This document shows positions 44,244 through 52,894 of a DNA stretch of 64,000 bases, piece after piece. Location: positions 1 through 64,000 of the forward strand of contig NZ_NIPW01000007.1 in NCBI RefSeq assembly GCF_002196855.1, given 5' to 3'. Below the pieces are notes generated by a model, which worked only from the letters and a program-made list of their open reading frames with translations, was not told the DNA's origin and ran no database searches. This DNA is from Haematobacter genomosp. 1 (lineage in GTDB: Bacteria > Pseudomonadota > Alphaproteobacteria > Rhodobacterales > Rhodobacteraceae). Every line of letters starts with the position of its first letter. The stretch's first letter is position 1. The position numbers and the translations under genes were made by a program.

Positions 44244-45257
44244 ATGCCGGAGTGGGTGAATCGACCGGAGAAATCCAACTGGGGGAATTTCGGGCCCGAC
44301 GATCAGCTTGGAACGCTGAACTACATTACAGATGCGCGCCGGATGGAGGCCGCCGCGGAAATCCGTGAGGGGCGGGCGTATTGTCTGTCGCTGCCGCTGG
44401 ATGTGCCGGGGCCGATTTCCCTCAACCCGCGCCGCAAACCGCCGCGCCTCGCCCCGACTTGTTCGGGCGAAACGCCCTATATCAATTTCCCCCTGAGCAA
44501 TGTCGATCCGCTGCTTCAGGACGTGATCAGCGACGATCAGGTTCTGATGTCGATGCAGTTCTCAACCCAATGGGACTCGCTTGCACATGTCGGCGCGCTG
44601 TTCGACGCCGACGGGGATGGAGTGGCCGAGCGCTGCTACTACAACGGGCACCTTGCCGGGCGGGACATCCTGGGGCCTGAGGCACGGGGACCGAACACGT
44701 CCTTTGCGGAGCGGCTGTCGGTCACGGAGATGGCAAAGACGCCGGTGCAGGGGCGTGGCGTGCTGGTTGATCTCGTCCGCCACTTCGGCATGGATCGCAC
44801 CGTCGTGGGTCGCGCCGCTCTCCACGACGCGATGCGGGCGCAGGGCGTGGTGATTCGTGAAGGTGACATTCTTCTGCTGCGGACCGGCTTTGCAGAGGCT
44901 CTCCTGGACATGCAGGCCAGCCCGGACCCGGCGCGGCTTGAGCGGACGGGCGCGGTTCTGGACGGTGCGGACGAGACACTGCACGACTGGATCACGGAAA
45001 GCCGCATCTCGGCCATCGCCGCCGACAATTACGCTGTCGAAGATGCCCATGCCGATCGCGAGGATTGCTGCCTGCGGCTGCCCCTCCACCATCACTGTCT
45101 GTTCAAGATCGGCCTGCCTCTGGCCGAACTGTGGTACCTGCGCGACCTGGCGGCCGCGCTGGAGGAGCGCGGGCGGCATGCGGTCTTTCTCACCGCGCCG
45201 CCGCTTTACATGCCCGGCGCGGTCGGCTCTCCTGTGACACCCGTCGCGACGATCTGA
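44244..45257 (+). CDS. Cyclase-family metal-dependent hydrolase
   Basis: A 337-residue member of the putative cyclase family (kynurenine formamidase / isatin hydrolase superfamily). It opens MPEWVNRPEKSNWGNFGPDDQLGTLNYIT, typical for the long subgroup; metal-site-type residues lie in QWDSLAHVGALFDAD and the C-terminal LHHHCLF. GGAGGA precedes the ATG at 44244. It is divergent from the permease operon and convergent with the shikimate dehydrogenase gene. The true substrate is unknown; a lactone or cyclic amide is possible. Confidence 0.82.
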   Translation: MPEWVNRPEKSNWGNFGPDDQLGTLNYITDARRMEAAAEIREGRAYCLSLPLDVPGPISLNPRRKPPRLAPTCSGETPYINFPLSNVDPLLQDVISDDQVLMSMQFSTQWDSLAHVGALFDADGDGVAERCYYNGHLAGRDILGPEARGPNTSFAERLSVTEMAKTPVQGRGVLVDLVRHFGMDRTVVGRAALHDAMRAQGVVIREGDILLLRTGFAEALLDMQASPDPARLERTGAVLDGADETLHDWITESRISAIAADNYAVEDAHADREDCCLRLPLHHHCLFKIGLPLAELWYLRDLAAALEERGRHAVFLTAPPLYMPGAVGSPVTPVATI

Positions 45258-45268
45258 CGGGACACCCC

Positions 45269-46120
45269 TCAGGCCGTGACGGGGGTCGCGGCCTGAAAGG
45301 TTTCGCGCATCCGCAACGGATCGGCCTCTTTTCCGGTGAACAATCGGAAGGCGCCGACCGCCTGAAACACCGCCATGCCGCTTCCATCCACGCTGCGGCA
45401 GCCTCGCTCTCGCGCGAGGGCCAGCAGCTGGGTGACGAGCGGAAAGTACACGACATCCGCGACCCAGTGCCGCGATGTGAGCAGGTCGGCGGGCAGCGGC
45501 AGGCCGGGATGCGCCGCCATCCCCATCGGCGTGGTGTTGATAAGCCCGTCCGCAGCCTCCATCGCCGCCGAGAGGTCGCTCACCACGTGGACATATGCGC
45601 GACCGGCGCTGGCGTTCATGCGAGCGGCCAGAGCCTCCGCCCGTCCGATGTCCATGTCGGAAAGAAGAAGCCGTTCAACGTTCATCGCCTGCGCCGCATA
45701 GGCGACCGCCGCGCCCGCGCCTCCGGCACCGAGTTGCAGGACAGTGGCGAGCGGTACATCGGGCAGCGTCTGCCGAAAGCCCTCAAGAAACCCCGACCAG
45801 TCGGTGTTGTGACCGACCCGCCCTCGCTCTCCGAACACCACTGTGTTGACCGCGCCAAGAGCAGAAGCATCCTCAGACAGCTCGTTCAGCAGCGGCAGCA
45901 CCGCCTGCTTGAACGGATGAGTGATGTTGAGACCGGCAAAACCCTGCGCCTCCGCCTCGGCGATGAGGCTCTCCAGCGAGGGGTTGGTTTGCGTCTCGAC
46001 ATCAATGAGATCGTAGCGGAGGCGGAAGCCCTGCGCGGCTGCCTCCGCCATATGCAGGCGGGGGGTGCGGGACTTCCCGATACCGGCGCCGATCAGCCCT
46101 ACCCGGATCGGCGTGGTCAT
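45269..46120 (-). CDS. Quinate/shikimate dehydrogenase (AroE-like, probably NAD-dependent)
   Basis: A 283-residue AroE-family enzyme. Substrate residues are Ser17 and Thr19 in SRTP, Lys71 in NITHPFK and Asp107 in NTDWSGF. The nucleotide fold GAGGAG (131-136) is followed by Asp155 and Asp157 (SDMD), where biosynthetic AroE has basic residues for NADP; an Asp here fits NAD use, as in catabolic enzymes such as C. glutamicum QsuD. It overlaps the dehydroquinase gene and lies with a TRAP importer and QuiC, so it is likely catabolic. Confidence 0.88.
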   Translation of the reverse strand: MTTPIRVGLIGAGIGKSRTPRLHMAEAAAQGFRLRYDLIDVETQTNPSLESLIAEAEAQGFAGLNITHPFKQAVLPLLNELSEDASALGAVNTVVFGERGRVGHNTDWSGFLEGFRQTLPDVPLATVLQLGAGGAGAAVAYAAQAMNVERLLLSDMDIGRAEALAARMNASAGRAYVHVVSDLSAAMEAADGLINTTPMGMAAHPGLPLPADLLTSRHWVADVVYFPLVTQLLALARERGCRSVDGSGMAVFQAVGAFRLFTGKEADPLRMRETFQAATPVTA

Positions 46121-46557
46121 CGCGCTTCCCCCCCGATCATCTCTGCAATCGCGTGGACAGCATGGACGTAGCCGCGCGCGCTGAGCCCCGCCACGACGGC
46201 CGTTGCAACCGGAGAAACCAGCGACCGGTGATAGACCGCTTCGCGCCGGTGAATGTTGGAGATGTGGAGTTCGATGATCGGACCGGAGAACATCTTCAGC
46301 GCATCCATCACCGGCACGGAAGTAAAGGTGAGCCCGGCGGGATTGATGATGATCCCCCGCCCACCCGTGTCGATCGCCTCATGAATCCAGTCGATGATCT
46401 CGTATTCGGCATTCGACTGATGGAACCGAAGGGGTGTGTCTCCGGCCGCCTGCCGCGCCCAGGTCTCCACTTCCGCCAATGTGGTGTGGCCATAGATCTC
46501 CGGCTCGCGCTTGCCGAGTCGGTTCAGGTTGGGTCCGTTCAGTATCCAGATGGTCAT
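46117..46557 (-). CDS. aroQ: Type II 3-dehydroquinate dehydratase with variant active-site loop
   Basis: A 146-residue type II dehydroquinase. The flexible-loop NGPNLNRLGKREPEIYG keeps Arg17 and Tyr22, and ELHISN keeps His98. The loop that is normally NPGAYTHTS reads NPAGLTFTS here, losing the conserved His (Phe78). In a catabolic context it converts 3-dehydroquinate from quinate to 3-dehydroshikimate for QuiC. The variant loop might alter activity or substrate. Its stop overlaps the dehydrogenase start. Confidence 0.87.
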   Translation of the reverse strand: MTIWILNGPNLNRLGKREPEIYGHTTLAEVETWARQAAGDTPLRFHQSNAEYEIIDWIHEAIDTGGRGIIINPAGLTFTSVPVMDALKMFSGPIIELHISNIHRREAVYHRSLVSPVATAVVAGLSARGYVHAVHAIAEMIGGEAR

Positions 46558-46571
46558 GAGAAGCTCTCAGT

Positions 46572-47873
46572 TCAGCCGGCGTAGCCCGCGAGACGCGGCA
46601 GCCACAGCACGAGGTCGGGAAAGAAGGTAATAAGCGCCAGGCAGAGCACCATCCACGCAAGGAAAGGCAGGCAATCGCGGATGATATCCTTCATGGGCGA
46701 GCCGGAGATGTTGGTCATGATGAACAGCAACAGGCCATAGCGCGGGGTTACCAACCCGAGCATGATGTTGACCACCACCACCACGCCGAAGTGGACAAGG
46801 TCGATCCCGAGCGCCTGCGCCGCGGGAATGAACACCGGCACGATGATGAGGAGGATCGCCGTCCCCTCCAGCACACAGCCCAGCAGCAGCAGGAGCACGT
46901 TGACCAGCAGCAGGAACTGCACGGGTGTCAGCTCCCACCCCGTCAGGACCGCGCGAAGGGTTTCGGGGATGTTTTCAACCGTCACCACGTAGTTGAACAC
47001 CAGAGCGCCGCCGATCATCATGCCGATGGAGGCGGAGGTCTTGGCGCTGACCAATACGGCGTTGTAGCCCTCGCGCCAGCTCAGACTGCGGTAAAGGATC
47101 ACGGAGACCAGCACCGCATAGGCGGCTGCGATCGCGGCGGCTTCGGTTGGCGTCGTCACACCTGTGTAGATACAGCCGAGCAGGATAACCGGCATCAGCA
47201 GCGTGGGAAGCGCCCGCCAGGTGACACGCGGCACCTCCCGAAGCGAAACGCGCGGCTCCACGGGGAAGTTGTGCCGCCTCGCATCCCAGGCGACCTGGAA
47301 CATCTGCATTCCCGTCATCAGCAGGCCGGGCACCACACCCGCAAGGAACAGGTAGCCGATGGAGACATCGGAGACGAGCGCATAGACGACCATCGGAATG
47401 GACGGCGGCAGGATCGGCCCGATGACGGAGGTGACCGCGGTCAGTGCTGCCGCATAACTCGGCGTATAGCGGCCCTCCTTCGTCATCATGTTCTGCATCA
47501 TGCGCCCCGATCCGGCGGCATCGGCGATGGCGGAACCCGACATGCCGGCAAAGATCAGGCTCTGCACGACGTTGATCTGCGCCAGCCCGCCACGCATATG
47601 GCCGACCAGCACGTTGCAGAACCGCAGCAGCCGCTCCGTCATGGAGCCGGAATTCATGATTTCCGCGGCAAGGATGAAAAGCGGCACGGCGAGGATGATG
47701 TAGTTCGAATACATCCCGTTCAGGAACTGCTCCGCGGCCGTGCCCATGTCCATCCCCGACATCCAGAGATAGAGAACGGAGCCGCAGATCATCGAAAGGC
47801 CGATCGGCAGGCCGAGCAGCGCCAGCGCCGTCATCATGGTGATGGCGAGGGAAAAGGGGCCTGCAAGGGTCAT
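46572..47873 (-). CDS. TRAP transporter large permease subunit (DctM family)
   Basis: A 433-residue DctM protein with about a dozen helices and motifs IFAGMSGSAIADAAGSGRMM, GPILPPSIPMVVYALVS and GLVTPRYGLLLFIMTNI. It is the sodium-coupled permease of a second TRAP importer. It is encoded after its small subunit (overlap ATGA) and before dehydroquinase and dehydrogenase genes. Quinate or shikimate is the inferred substrate. Confidence 0.88.
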   Translation of the reverse strand: MTLAGPFSLAITMMTALALLGLPIGLSMICGSVLYLWMSGMDMGTAAEQFLNGMYSNYIILAVPLFILAAEIMNSGSMTERLLRFCNVLVGHMRGGLAQINVVQSLIFAGMSGSAIADAAGSGRMMQNMMTKEGRYTPSYAAALTAVTSVIGPILPPSIPMVVYALVSDVSIGYLFLAGVVPGLLMTGMQMFQVAWDARRHNFPVEPRVSLREVPRVTWRALPTLLMPVILLGCIYTGVTTPTEAAAIAAAYAVLVSVILYRSLSWREGYNAVLVSAKTSASIGMMIGGALVFNYVVTVENIPETLRAVLTGWELTPVQFLLLVNVLLLLLGCVLEGTAILLIIVPVFIPAAQALGIDLVHFGVVVVVNIMLGLVTPRYGLLLFIMTNISGSPMKDIIRDCLPFLAWMVLCLALITFFPDLVLWLPRLAGYAG

Positions 47874-48379
47874 ACGCCGGAACTCGCTGTCGTCGGATCA
47901 TAGGCTTCCGGCGCCTGTCCGAAGACAGCCCTCCAGCCGATCCACAAATGACGGATGATCATGGCGATCACGAAGACGATGTAGATGGAATAGAGCCAGT
48001 CGAAGCGGAGCCGCAGATAGGCTGTCCGTTCCACCTTCATGAAGGTCACGTAATCCCAAGTCGCGGGAAGTGCCAGGAGGAAGATCGCGATCAGCGCCGT
48101 GCAGGTCGCCGCCGCCATCCAGCGCCGGGTTCTGTCCTTCGCCGCTCCGTATATCAGGTCGAACCGCATCTCCTCCCTGTCACGGATGACGAAGGAAGCC
48201 CCGAAAAGCACGAGCCAGATCCAGAGGATGACACTGGTTTCATGCGTCCAGCCCATCGGCATGTTGAGGACATATCGTGAAACGATCTGAATGAGAAAGA
48301 CCACGAACATCGTCGCGAGCATCAAGACGAGGATGTCTTCGCAACGGCGCCGGAGCCAGGGAAGAAGCCGGGTCGGCAT
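47870..48379 (-). CDS. TRAP transporter small membrane subunit (DctQ family)
   Basis: A 169-residue membrane protein with four hydrophobic segments and a typical DctQ tail. The second in-frame ATG at 48379 is preferred because GGAG lies seven bases before it; the first ATG at 48385 would abut the ribosome site. It overlaps the DctM gene. A short hairpin separates it from the receptor gene upstream. Confidence 0.83.
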   Translation of the reverse strand: MPTRLLPWLRRRCEDILVLMLATMFVVFLIQIVSRYVLNMPMGWTHETSVILWIWLVLFGASFVIRDREEMRFDLIYGAAKDRTRRWMAAATCTALIAIFLLALPATWDYVTFMKVERTAYLRLRFDWLYSIYIVFVIAMIIRHLWIGWRAVFGQAPEAYDPTTASSGV

Positions 48380-48403
48380 GGGCATTCTCCGATGAATGGA
48401 AAT

Positions 48404-48421
48404 GGCGGCCCGGGGGCCGCC
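48404..48421 (-). terminator. Intra-operon hairpin after TRAP receptor gene
   Basis: GGCGGCC and GGCCGCC form a 7-base stem with a CGGG loop, between the receptor stop and the small-subunit start. It parallels hairpins after the Liv-type and ribitol receptor genes, and probably lowers read-through. Confidence 0.6.
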
Positions 48422-48428
48422 GGTCGCA

Positions 48429-49418
48429 TCAGACTGCGGCGATCCGCTCGATCATGCCGGACGGCCATTCCTTGGCCAGATCGGACTCGAGATAGGCCTT
48501 CTGAACATGGCTGCGGAAGGCGGCCAGATCAGGCGCATAGACGTCGAGTCCCCTTTCCGCGAAGGACTTGGCAAGCTCCGTCTCCCGCGTGACGTGCTGC
48601 TCCGTGCTCCAGCCGATGGCATGGTCGGCCGCCGTCTGAAACGCGGTGCGCTGTTCTTCCGTCAGCTTCTCCCAGAACCGGCCAGAGACGGTCAGAAGGT
48701 CGAAGGCGACCAGATGCGAGGTGAGGACGATCTGGTTCATCACCTCATAGAACTTCATGTTGTCCACGTTCGGCAGGGGATTGTCCTGCCCGTCGATCGC
48801 GCCAGTCTGAAGGCCGGTATAGACCTCCGCATAGGCCATGGGGGTCGGGTTCGCACCAAGCGCCTGCCCCAGGAATTGCCACGCCTCGCCCCCCGGCATG
48901 CGCAGCTTCACGCCGGCCATGTCGGCGGGTGTGGCGATCTTGCGGGTACCGCGAAGCCCGACTTGGCGCGTGCCATAGAAGGTGGGGCCAAGGATCTTGA
49001 TGCCGAGCTGCCCTTCCGCCATCGCCTTCATCTCCGTCCCGACATCGGAGGCAAAGAAGCTGCGCAGGTGGCCGGCATCGCGGAACAGATAGCCGGAGGT
49101 CAGAATGGACCATGCCGGAACCTGGTTGGAGACATCCTGCGGCGCGATGTTCGACATCTCCAGATTGCCGCGCTGGAGGGCGACAAGCTCCGTCCCCTGC
49201 TTGAACAATGTTCCGCCGTAGAAGCCTTCGTATTTGAAGTCCGGTCCGATGCCTTCGGCAAACTGCTTCATCATTCCAGCCCGGATGTCCTGCTCCGAGA
49301 ACACGGCGGAAAAACGAATGCGGCTTTGCTCGGCGGCGTGGCCGAGACGTGCAAGAAATGGCGTGGCAAGCATGGCCCCGCCGAGCGCGGCAAAGCCGCG
49401 CCGGGTCACTTCGGTCAT
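48429..49418 (-). CDS. TRAP transporter substrate-binding protein (DctP family), Tat-type signal
   Basis: A 329-residue DctP receptor. The N-terminus MTEVTRRGFAALGGAMLATPFLARLGHAAE has a twin-arginine motif (TRRGFAALGG) ahead of the hydrophobic stretch, suggesting Tat export. The mature domain has the family pattern (LRMPGGEAWQFLGQALGANPTPMAYAEVYTGLQTGAIDGQDNPL in pieces). GGGAGGACACC precedes the ATG. It is divergent from two GntR genes and leads the TRAP-dehydroquinase-dehydrogenase operon. Quinate or shikimate binding is inferred from context. Confidence 0.87.
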   Translation of the reverse strand: MTEVTRRGFAALGGAMLATPFLARLGHAAEQSRIRFSAVFSEQDIRAGMMKQFAEGIGPDFKYEGFYGGTLFKQGTELVALQRGNLEMSNIAPQDVSNQVPAWSILTSGYLFRDAGHLRSFFASDVGTEMKAMAEGQLGIKILGPTFYGTRQVGLRGTRKIATPADMAGVKLRMPGGEAWQFLGQALGANPTPMAYAEVYTGLQTGAIDGQDNPLPNVDNMKFYEVMNQIVLTSHLVAFDLLTVSGRFWEKLTEEQRTAFQTAADHAIGWSTEQHVTRETELAKSFAERGLDVYAPDLAAFRSHVQKAYLESDLAKEWPSGMIERIAAV

Positions 49419-49557
49419 GGTGTCCTCCCTTATGGCGAAACGCCCCCTCCGCGCTTCGTCCTGCGAACAAGGATGTCATCGGAAATTTCAGTTTTCAACT
49501 AGAGATTTTCATTTCATCTGATATTTTATGTTTTAACTGATGTTGCGGGAGGAACGG
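49419..49557. promoter_or_regulatory. AT-rich divergent promoter region of the quinate/shikimate module
   Basis: The 139 bases between the TRAP receptor and the first GntR gene include a markedly AT-rich tract (about 49483-49545). AGTT-TTC-AACT (49490-49500) is a short inverted repeat, and TCAGTT (49488-49493) faces AACTGA (49535-49540). These are weak operator candidates for the adjacent GntR proteins. Confidence 0.4.
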
Positions 49558-50238
49558 ATGGGCTCGGAAATCCGGGAAGAGACCGCGGGGGAAAGTGCCT
49601 ATCGCCGCCTGCGGAGCGACATCATCTTCGGCAAGCTCGAGCCGGGACGGCGTCTCCGGCTGGAGCAGTTGCGCGCGCGATACGACGTGAGCATAGCGAC
49701 ATTGCGCGAGATACTGACGCGGCTCGTGCCCGAGGGGCTGATTGTCGCGGAGAACCAGCGGGGGTTCGAAGTCGCGCCGATCTCCATCTCCGATCTGAGG
49801 GACATCGCGGAAATGCGTCTCCTTCTGGAGCGCCATGCGGTCGCCCAATCCTTTGCCAATGGCGATCTGGAGTGGGAGGCGTCGGTCGTGGCCGCGCATC
49901 ACAAGCTCTCCCGCATGGAGGAGCGGATGTTGCAGGGGGATCATACCGTCAGCGAGACATGGAAACGATATGACCGCGAATTCCATGTGGCACTGATTTC
50001 CGCATGCGGGTCCGGGGAGCTTCTGGTCACTCACGACCGAATATTCGACCGCTTCCTGCGCTATCAGGTGCTGCTGGTGATGTTCCGGGGCACGGTGGCG
50101 GCGGAGGAACATCACGCCCTGCTCCGTGCCGCATTCGACAGGGACGTGCCGGCGGCGCAGGAGTTGCTTGCCCGGCACATCGGCGCCTGCATCGACTACA
50201 CGGTTGAGCATGGCCTGCTGCGGGGAGATGCGGCATGA
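49558..50238 (+). CDS. GntR/FCD-family regulator (first of tandem pair)
   Basis: A 226-residue GntR/FCD regulator. The winged helix (ESAYRRLRSDIIFGKLEPGRRLRLEQL, VSIATLREILTRL) is followed by the FCD domain with RYDREFHVALISACGS and RHIGACIDY. The ATG at 49558 is chosen because GGGAGGAA precedes it; an earlier ATG at 49540 lacks this. Its stop overlaps the start of a second, clearly paralogous regulator. It probably controls the divergent TRAP operon and the downstream quiC. Confidence 0.85.
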   Translation: MGSEIREETAGESAYRRLRSDIIFGKLEPGRRLRLEQLRARYDVSIATLREILTRLVPEGLIVAENQRGFEVAPISISDLRDIAEMRLLLERHAVAQSFANGDLEWEASVVAAHHKLSRMEERMLQGDHTVSETWKRYDREFHVALISACGSGELLVTHDRIFDRFLRYQVLLVMFRGTVAAEEHHALLRAAFDRDVPAAQELLARHIGACIDYTVEHGLLRGDAA

Positions 50239-50894
50239 CGGAAGACGTCCACCCCACGCTCTATGCGCGGCTCAGGTCCGACATCATCATGGGCAGGCTG
50301 GCACCGGGCCGGAAGCTCCGGCTGGAGACACTGCGGGAAACCTACGATGTGGGGACCAGCAGCCTTCGCGAAGCGCTGACACGCCTTGCCTCTGACGGTT
50401 TTGTACTGGCGGAAGGGCAGCGCGGCTTTGAAGTAGCACCGATTTCCCGCGCCGGTCTGCATGAAATTGCCGCGTTGCGACTGCTGCTGGAGGAACACGC
50501 CCTCGCCCGATCCTTCGCCACGGGAGGGCTGGACTGGGAGGCCGCGGTGCTTTCCGCACATCACAAGCTCGACGCGCATGAAGAACGGCTGGAAGCGGGG
50601 GATGCGGAGGACATCCCCGCTTGGCGCCGGAGCGACTGGGCCTTTCACCAGACGCTTATCTCCGCTTGCGGATCGCGGGTGCTGATGCAAACCCACGCGG
50701 AGGTCTTCGACAAATATCTGCGCTACCAGATGATCGCATTGACCTTTCGCCCCGAAGTGTCCCGGCAGGAGCACAGGGCGCTGCGCGATGCGGCCTTGCG
50801 CCATGACAGCGCTGCGGCGGTTGCCATCCTTCGGGCACATATCAACGCGGGCGTGGCTCACGCCATGGACCACATGGAAGCGCTGACGCCATAA
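50235..50894 (+). CDS. GntR/FCD-family regulator (second of tandem pair)
   Basis: A 219-residue GntR/FCD regulator, colinear with the preceding protein and identical at roughly half the positions by eye (RLRSDII-G-L-PGR-LRLE-LR, QRGFEVAPIS, LISACGS shared). The ATGA overlap implies coupled translation. The pair looks like a tandem duplication that has diverged. It lies 21 bases before quiC in the same direction. Confidence 0.85.
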   Translation: MTEDVHPTLYARLRSDIIMGRLAPGRKLRLETLRETYDVGTSSLREALTRLASDGFVLAEGQRGFEVAPISRAGLHEIAALRLLLEEHALARSFATGGLDWEAAVLSAHHKLDAHEERLEAGDAEDIPAWRRSDWAFHQTLISACGSRVLMQTHAEVFDKYLRYQMIALTFRPEVSRQEHRALRDAALRHDSAAAVAILRAHINAGVAHAMDHMEALTP

Positions 50895-50915
50895 TCGCAG
50901 CGGGACAAGACTGGG

Positions 50916-52802
50916 ATGACCATGAAAACAGCCATTGCCACCGTTTCCATAGCGGGGATGCTTCCCGAAAAGCTGCGCGCCATCGCGAGCGCGGGTTTCG
51001 ACGGGATCGAGATATTCGAGCAGGATTTCATCGCCTCCGACTTCAGCCCGCGAGAGGTTGGCCGCATGGTGCGCGATCACGGGTTGGAAATCATGCTGTT
51101 CCAGCCGTTCCGGGATTTTGAAACGCTCCCGGATCCGCTGCGGCGGCGCGCTTTTGCCAGGGCGGAGCGGAAATTCGACCTCATGGCGGAACTGGGCGTC
51201 GATCTGATGCTCGTCTGCTCCTCGGTTCATCCCGCCGCACTCGGTGGGGTGGACCGGGCCGCCAGCGACTTCCGTGCGCTTGGCGAAATCGCCGCAGCAC
51301 GCGGTATCCGCGTTGGGTATGAGGCACTCTGCTGGGGTCGCTTCGTCCGGGACCATCGGGACGCGTGGGAGATCGTGCGCCGCGCCGACCATCCGAACAT
51401 CGGGCTGATCCTCGACAGCTTCCACACCCTCGGCCCAAGAATAGACCCGGAAACGATCCGCGAGATACCGGGCGACCGCATTTTCTTCGTGCAACTGGCA
51501 GATGCTCCCCGGATAGAGATGGATTTGCTCTACTGGTCGCGTCACTTCCGGAATATGCCGGGCGAGGGCGATCTGGACGTCCCCGCCTTCATGCGCGCAG
51601 TGATGGCGACAGGCTATGCCGGTCCGATCAGTCTGGAGATTTTTAACGATCAGTTCCGCTCCGGCCTGCCCCGCCTTGTCGCCAATGACGGCAAGCGGAG
51701 CCTCATCGGGCTGATGGACGAGGTGAGCCGGGAAGAGCCAGATCTTCGTCTCTCCGGGCATAAGCAGCTTCCCCCTCCCATCCGCCCCGAAGGGGTCGAA
51801 TATGTCGAGATGGCGACGGATGAGGCGACGCTCCCTGCCCTCGTCAGCTTTCTCACCAGTGCCGGCTTTTCTCAGGTCGGTCGGCACAGGTCGAAACCAG
51901 TCACGCGATGGCAGCAGGGCCGGGTGAATATCGTGCTCAACACCGGAAAAGAAGGGTTCAACTACAGCTCCTGGGTCACGCATGGTACCGCCGTGTCGGA
52001 GATCGGCATTCGCGTCCCGGACGCCGCAGACGCCGCCACCCGCGCCGTCGCCCTCATGGCGGAGCCGCATGGGGATCGGCTTTCGCCCGAAGACCCTGTC
52101 GTGCCCGCGGTCCGCGGCGTGGGCGGCACCGTTCTGCGCTTTGTCGATGACGGCCCCGAACTGCAAAGCCTATGGGAGCGGGAGTTCATCCCGACAGGCA
52201 TCGCGCAGGGAAGCGGCATCACCCACACCGATCACATCGCCCAGACGATGGCCTATGAGGAAATGCTGAGCGCGTCTTTATTCTACAGCACATTGTTCGA
52301 GGCGGAGCGCATGCCCATGCTCGACGTCGTCGATCCGGACGGGCTGGTGCGCAGCCAGGCCATTCTCTCGGGCGCGCTACGCATCACGCTGAACGGTGCG
52401 GAAGCGCGGCGGACGCTGGCTAGGCGGTTCATCGACGACACGTTCGGCGCTTCGGTACAGCACATCGCCTTCGCATCCGACGACATCTTTGCAACAGCCG
52501 AGCAACTGGCGGAGCGGGGGTTCCCCTTTCTCGGCATCGGCGCGAATTACTATGCCGATCTGGCCGCCCGCTTCGACCTGAAGCCGGACTTCGTCGATCG
52601 GCTGCGACGCCTGAACATCATGTATGACGAGGATGGGCAGGGCTGCTTCTTCCAGTTCTACAGCACCGGTCAGGTGGGCGAGCTTTTCTTCGAGATCGTG
52701 CAGCGGCAGGGCGGCTATCAGGGCTACGGGGCGCCGAACGCACCTTTCCGCATCGCCGCGCAGAAGCGTCACCTGCGGCCGCTTGCCGTCCCGGAACTCT
52801 AA
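50916..52802 (+). CDS. quiC: Two-domain 3-dehydroshikimate dehydratase (QuiC type)
   Basis: A 628-residue fusion. The N-terminal TIM-barrel domain (about 1-280) of the sugar phosphate isomerase/epimerase type carries metal-site residues in YEALCWG, LDSFHTLG and LEIFNDQFR; the C-terminal domain (about 290-628) is a vicinal-oxygen-chelate unit resembling 4-hydroxyphenylpyruvate dioxygenase, with His in THTDHIAQ and VQHIAF and Glu in LFFEIVQR. This architecture is that of QuiC1-type dehydratases, which turn 3-dehydroshikimate into protocatechuate. Neighbouring dehydrogenase and dehydroquinase genes agree. Confidence 0.9.
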   Translation: MTMKTAIATVSIAGMLPEKLRAIASAGFDGIEIFEQDFIASDFSPREVGRMVRDHGLEIMLFQPFRDFETLPDPLRRRAFARAERKFDLMAELGVDLMLVCSSVHPAALGGVDRAASDFRALGEIAAARGIRVGYEALCWGRFVRDHRDAWEIVRRADHPNIGLILDSFHTLGPRIDPETIREIPGDRIFFVQLADAPRIEMDLLYWSRHFRNMPGEGDLDVPAFMRAVMATGYAGPISLEIFNDQFRSGLPRLVANDGKRSLIGLMDEVSREEPDLRLSGHKQLPPPIRPEGVEYVEMATDEATLPALVSFLTSAGFSQVGRHRSKPVTRWQQGRVNIVLNTGKEGFNYSSWVTHGTAVSEIGIRVPDAADAATRAVALMAEPHGDRLSPEDPVVPAVRGVGGTVLRFVDDGPELQSLWEREFIPTGIAQGSGITHTDHIAQTMAYEEMLSASLFYSTLFEAERMPMLDVVDPDGLVRSQAILSGALRITLNGAEARRTLARRFIDDTFGASVQHIAFASDDIFATAEQLAERGFPFLGIGANYYADLAARFDLKPDFVDRLRRLNIMYDEDGQGCFFQFYSTGQVGELFFEIVQRQGGYQGYGAPNAPFRIAAQKRHLRPLAVPEL

Positions 52803-52894
52803 GACCACGTCGCCTGCCCGCCGAAAAGCTGCGGAACACGCCTGTCCGTTCCACGTTGGGAAGCAGCGAAGCGTCACGGTCAGGAGGCTCAGGC

